Below, piece after piece: positions 62,901 to 64,000 of a DNA stretch of 64,000 nt. The stretch comes from Streptomyces toyocaensis (GTDB taxonomy: Bacteria; Actinomycetota; Actinomycetes; Streptomycetales; Streptomycetaceae). The translations under genes and the position numbers were made by a program. How positions within the stretch are numbered: the first letter of the stretch is position 1; every line of letters begins with the position of its first letter. The notes under the pieces are model-generated. The model had not been told where the DNA came from. It did no database searches and saw nothing but the letters and a program-made list of their open reading frames with translations. The stretch covers positions 1 to 64,000 of the forward strand of contig NZ_JFCB01000017.1 of NCBI RefSeq assembly GCF_000725125.1, written 5' to 3'.

Positions 62901-63007
62901 CCGGCAACAGCGTGGAGGTCCTGCTGACCCGTTACGCGAAGTGCCTCGACGGACGGCAGGATGTCGCCAACCGGCGTATCGAGGACCTCTTGCGTGAGTA
63001 CGACTGA
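62900..63007 (+). pseudogene. 3' end of a tyrosine integrase gene (relic 2)
   Basis: The last 35 codons of an integrase (PGNSVEVLLTRYAKCLDGRQ and on to IEDLLREYD), cut off on its 5' side by the IS3 element. It is nearly the same protein as relic 1 at 34678-34839. No sequence from the missing 5' part appears on the other side of the IS, so the rest was deleted. The element can no longer excise by itself. Confidence 0.82.
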
Positions 63008-63025
63008 CTGCCCTTGACCGTGTCC

Positions 63026-63055
63026 GAGGCCCCTGGTGTTCTTCCCAGGGGCCTC
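63026..63055. terminator. Terminator after integrase relic 2
   Basis: Perfect 11-bp stem GAGGCCCCTGG/CCAGGGGCCTC with an 8-nt loop, between relic 2 and a convergent gene. It is related in sequence to the hairpin after relic 1. Confidence 0.8.
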
Positions 63056-63073
63056 ATCGTTTGCGCGGTGCGG

Positions 63074-63727
63074 TTAAGCAGGCCTGGCGGCCGGGGCCTG
63101 TTCGGAGGAGAGCAGGCGTTCAAGGTGTTTCCGCTCGCCGTCGAGCGCAGTGAGCATCTGGATGTGGGTTCGTTCGAAGTCGGGCTCAACCTCGACGCCG
63201 AGGTCATGTCGCAAGGTGACCCGCAGCAAGTACACGCCATCGGACAGCGGTCCACTGAACCAGGCCTTCGCGCGACTGTATGCCTCGTCCAGGTTGGGAC
63301 TGCTAGGCAACTGCTTGACCACGGAGTACCCGACTCCGAGCGCCCTGTTAAGGGTCGAGGCGGTTTCGAGAACATCCTTGGGCAGGGCCATCTGTGCCTG
63401 AGAATATTCCTCTGACCAGGCCTCTTTAGCGGCGTCGAGGATTGTCGGCTCGACATCCTCGTCGCGTTCGGCTGCTCGGACTGCGTCTCGGGCGGCGACC
63501 CGGTAAGCGCGAGCCGTGGTATTCAGGCGGGCATAGAGCTCACGTCTGGCTTGCTGCGCTTGGTCTTGGCGGTCTTCCGCCCGCTCACGATCGGCACGCT
63601 CGTTCTGCTCTCGGCTCGCGCGCTGGCTGAGCACTGCCCCGCCCAGAGTTCCGCCCAGTGTTCCTCCGACGCCGATGAGCGCGACGGCAAGAGTGGTCAC
63701 ATCCACGAGATCCCCCAACTCGTCCAT
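63074..63727 (-). CDS. Membrane-anchored coiled-coil protein of unknown function
   Basis: 217 aa from the ATG at 63727. One N-terminal membrane segment with a glycine zipper (TTLAVALIGVGGTLGGTLGGAVL, about residues 10-32) is followed by a highly charged helix (QRASREQNERADRERAEDRQD) and a helical cytoplasmic domain. Such short anchor-plus-coil proteins are common at the ends of Streptomyces integrative elements. No specific function can be assigned. Confidence 0.7.
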   Translation of the reverse strand: MDELGDLVDVTTLAVALIGVGGTLGGTLGGAVLSQRASREQNERADRERAEDRQDQAQQARRELYARLNTTARAYRVAARDAVRAAERDEDVEPTILDAAKEAWSEEYSQAQMALPKDVLETASTLNRALGVGYSVVKQLPSSPNLDEAYSRAKAWFSGPLSDGVYLLRVTLRHDLGVEVEPDFERTHIQMLTALDGERKHLERLLSSEQAPAARPA

Positions 63728-63858
63728 TCGTCTGCCCGGCCGGCGGCTGGTGGCGACCACAGCTCAGCTTCGTCGGCCTCATACCCACCCGCGGTGCAGC
63801 TGTAGGCCAGGACGACGATAACGAGGGGGCAGGCCTGCTCGGCTCCGACGAGGGTCAC

Positions 63859-64000
63859 CACCTGCGGGGATGCTCCAAGATCCCGTCCACGCCTCGTCCA
63901 CAGACTCCGACATACGGCCGCTCCGGGCGACACACACCTGCACATACGCGAAGACCCCGGCCTCAGCGTTTCCGCTGGTGACGGGGTCTTTGGGCACCTC
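63859..64000. repeat. Arm sequence at the window end (repeat copy B)
   Basis: Matches 44719-44860 with one-base indels. In copy A the tRNA-Arg fragment starts 8-9 bp after the point reached here, so the corresponding site would lie at about 64009. Short minus-strand frames in this stretch are not supported as genes. Confidence 0.75.

Noticed and set aside
63697..63997. Overlapping short minus-strand frames at the window end
   Set aside because: They cover the arm repeat, lack ribosome sites and resemble no protein.

Overview
The window is high-GC actinomycete DNA and almost certainly a Streptomyces chromosome. It carries an actinobacterial kgd N-terminus, a complete conservon, a HAIR operator at lon, separate ligD-polymerase and ku genes, and strong third-position GC bias. 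From memory, the order kgd - two-component pair - lon - conservon - pbp2/ftsW - ligD-pol - ku matches the S. coelicolor SCO5281-SCO5309 region.

1-33.9 kb is ordinary core chromosome: the start of kgd, a histidine kinase/response regulator pair, Lon protease, a secreted GH25 lysozyme, MarR, a PP2C-like protein, a four-gene conservon (sensor kinase, roadblock, DUF742, GTPase) with a StyA-like flavoprotein, a three-part SpoIIE phosphatase, an NlpC/P60 hydrolase, TetR, an AurF-like diiron protein, a PBP2-FtsW pair, a small secreted SH3 protein, a phosphatase, a NERD protein, the minimal NHEJ pair, an N-terminally extended ketosynthase, a methyltransferase, and a divergent XRE/MFS pair.

33.9-44.9 kb is accessory DNA. 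It opens with a gap holding an integrase 3' relic and terminator, followed by an LRV-repeat protein, an IS481-type transposase relic, and an XRE-TPR/5-FCL pair. Next comes an overlapping operon of an Arg-rich 47-residue peptide, a JmjC/cupin hydroxylase, an aldo/keto reductase and an APH-like kinase, which looks like an uncharacterised peptide-modification pathway. A SnoaL/HxlR pair closes the segment. It ends at the 3' 42 nt of a tRNA-Arg(CCG), an attachment-site copy.

44.9-64 kb is a second, tandem element. It carries a phosphorothioation-associated methyltransferase, divergent dndA and dndBCDE with paired palindromes between them, a decayed IS630-type element with a passenger gene, and a five-gene overlapping operon of visibly lower GC (HhH protein, PLD-nuclease/SF2 helicase, 61-aa protein, Rad50-like ATPase, 181-aa protein). 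I find no dndFGH, so this operon is the best candidate for the effector arm or for an independent defence system. The element ends with an IS3 copy abutting a second integrase 3' relic, a membrane-anchored coiled-coil protein, and a repeat of the sequence that precedes the first tRNA fragment. That repeat predicts another att/tRNA copy just past position 64000.
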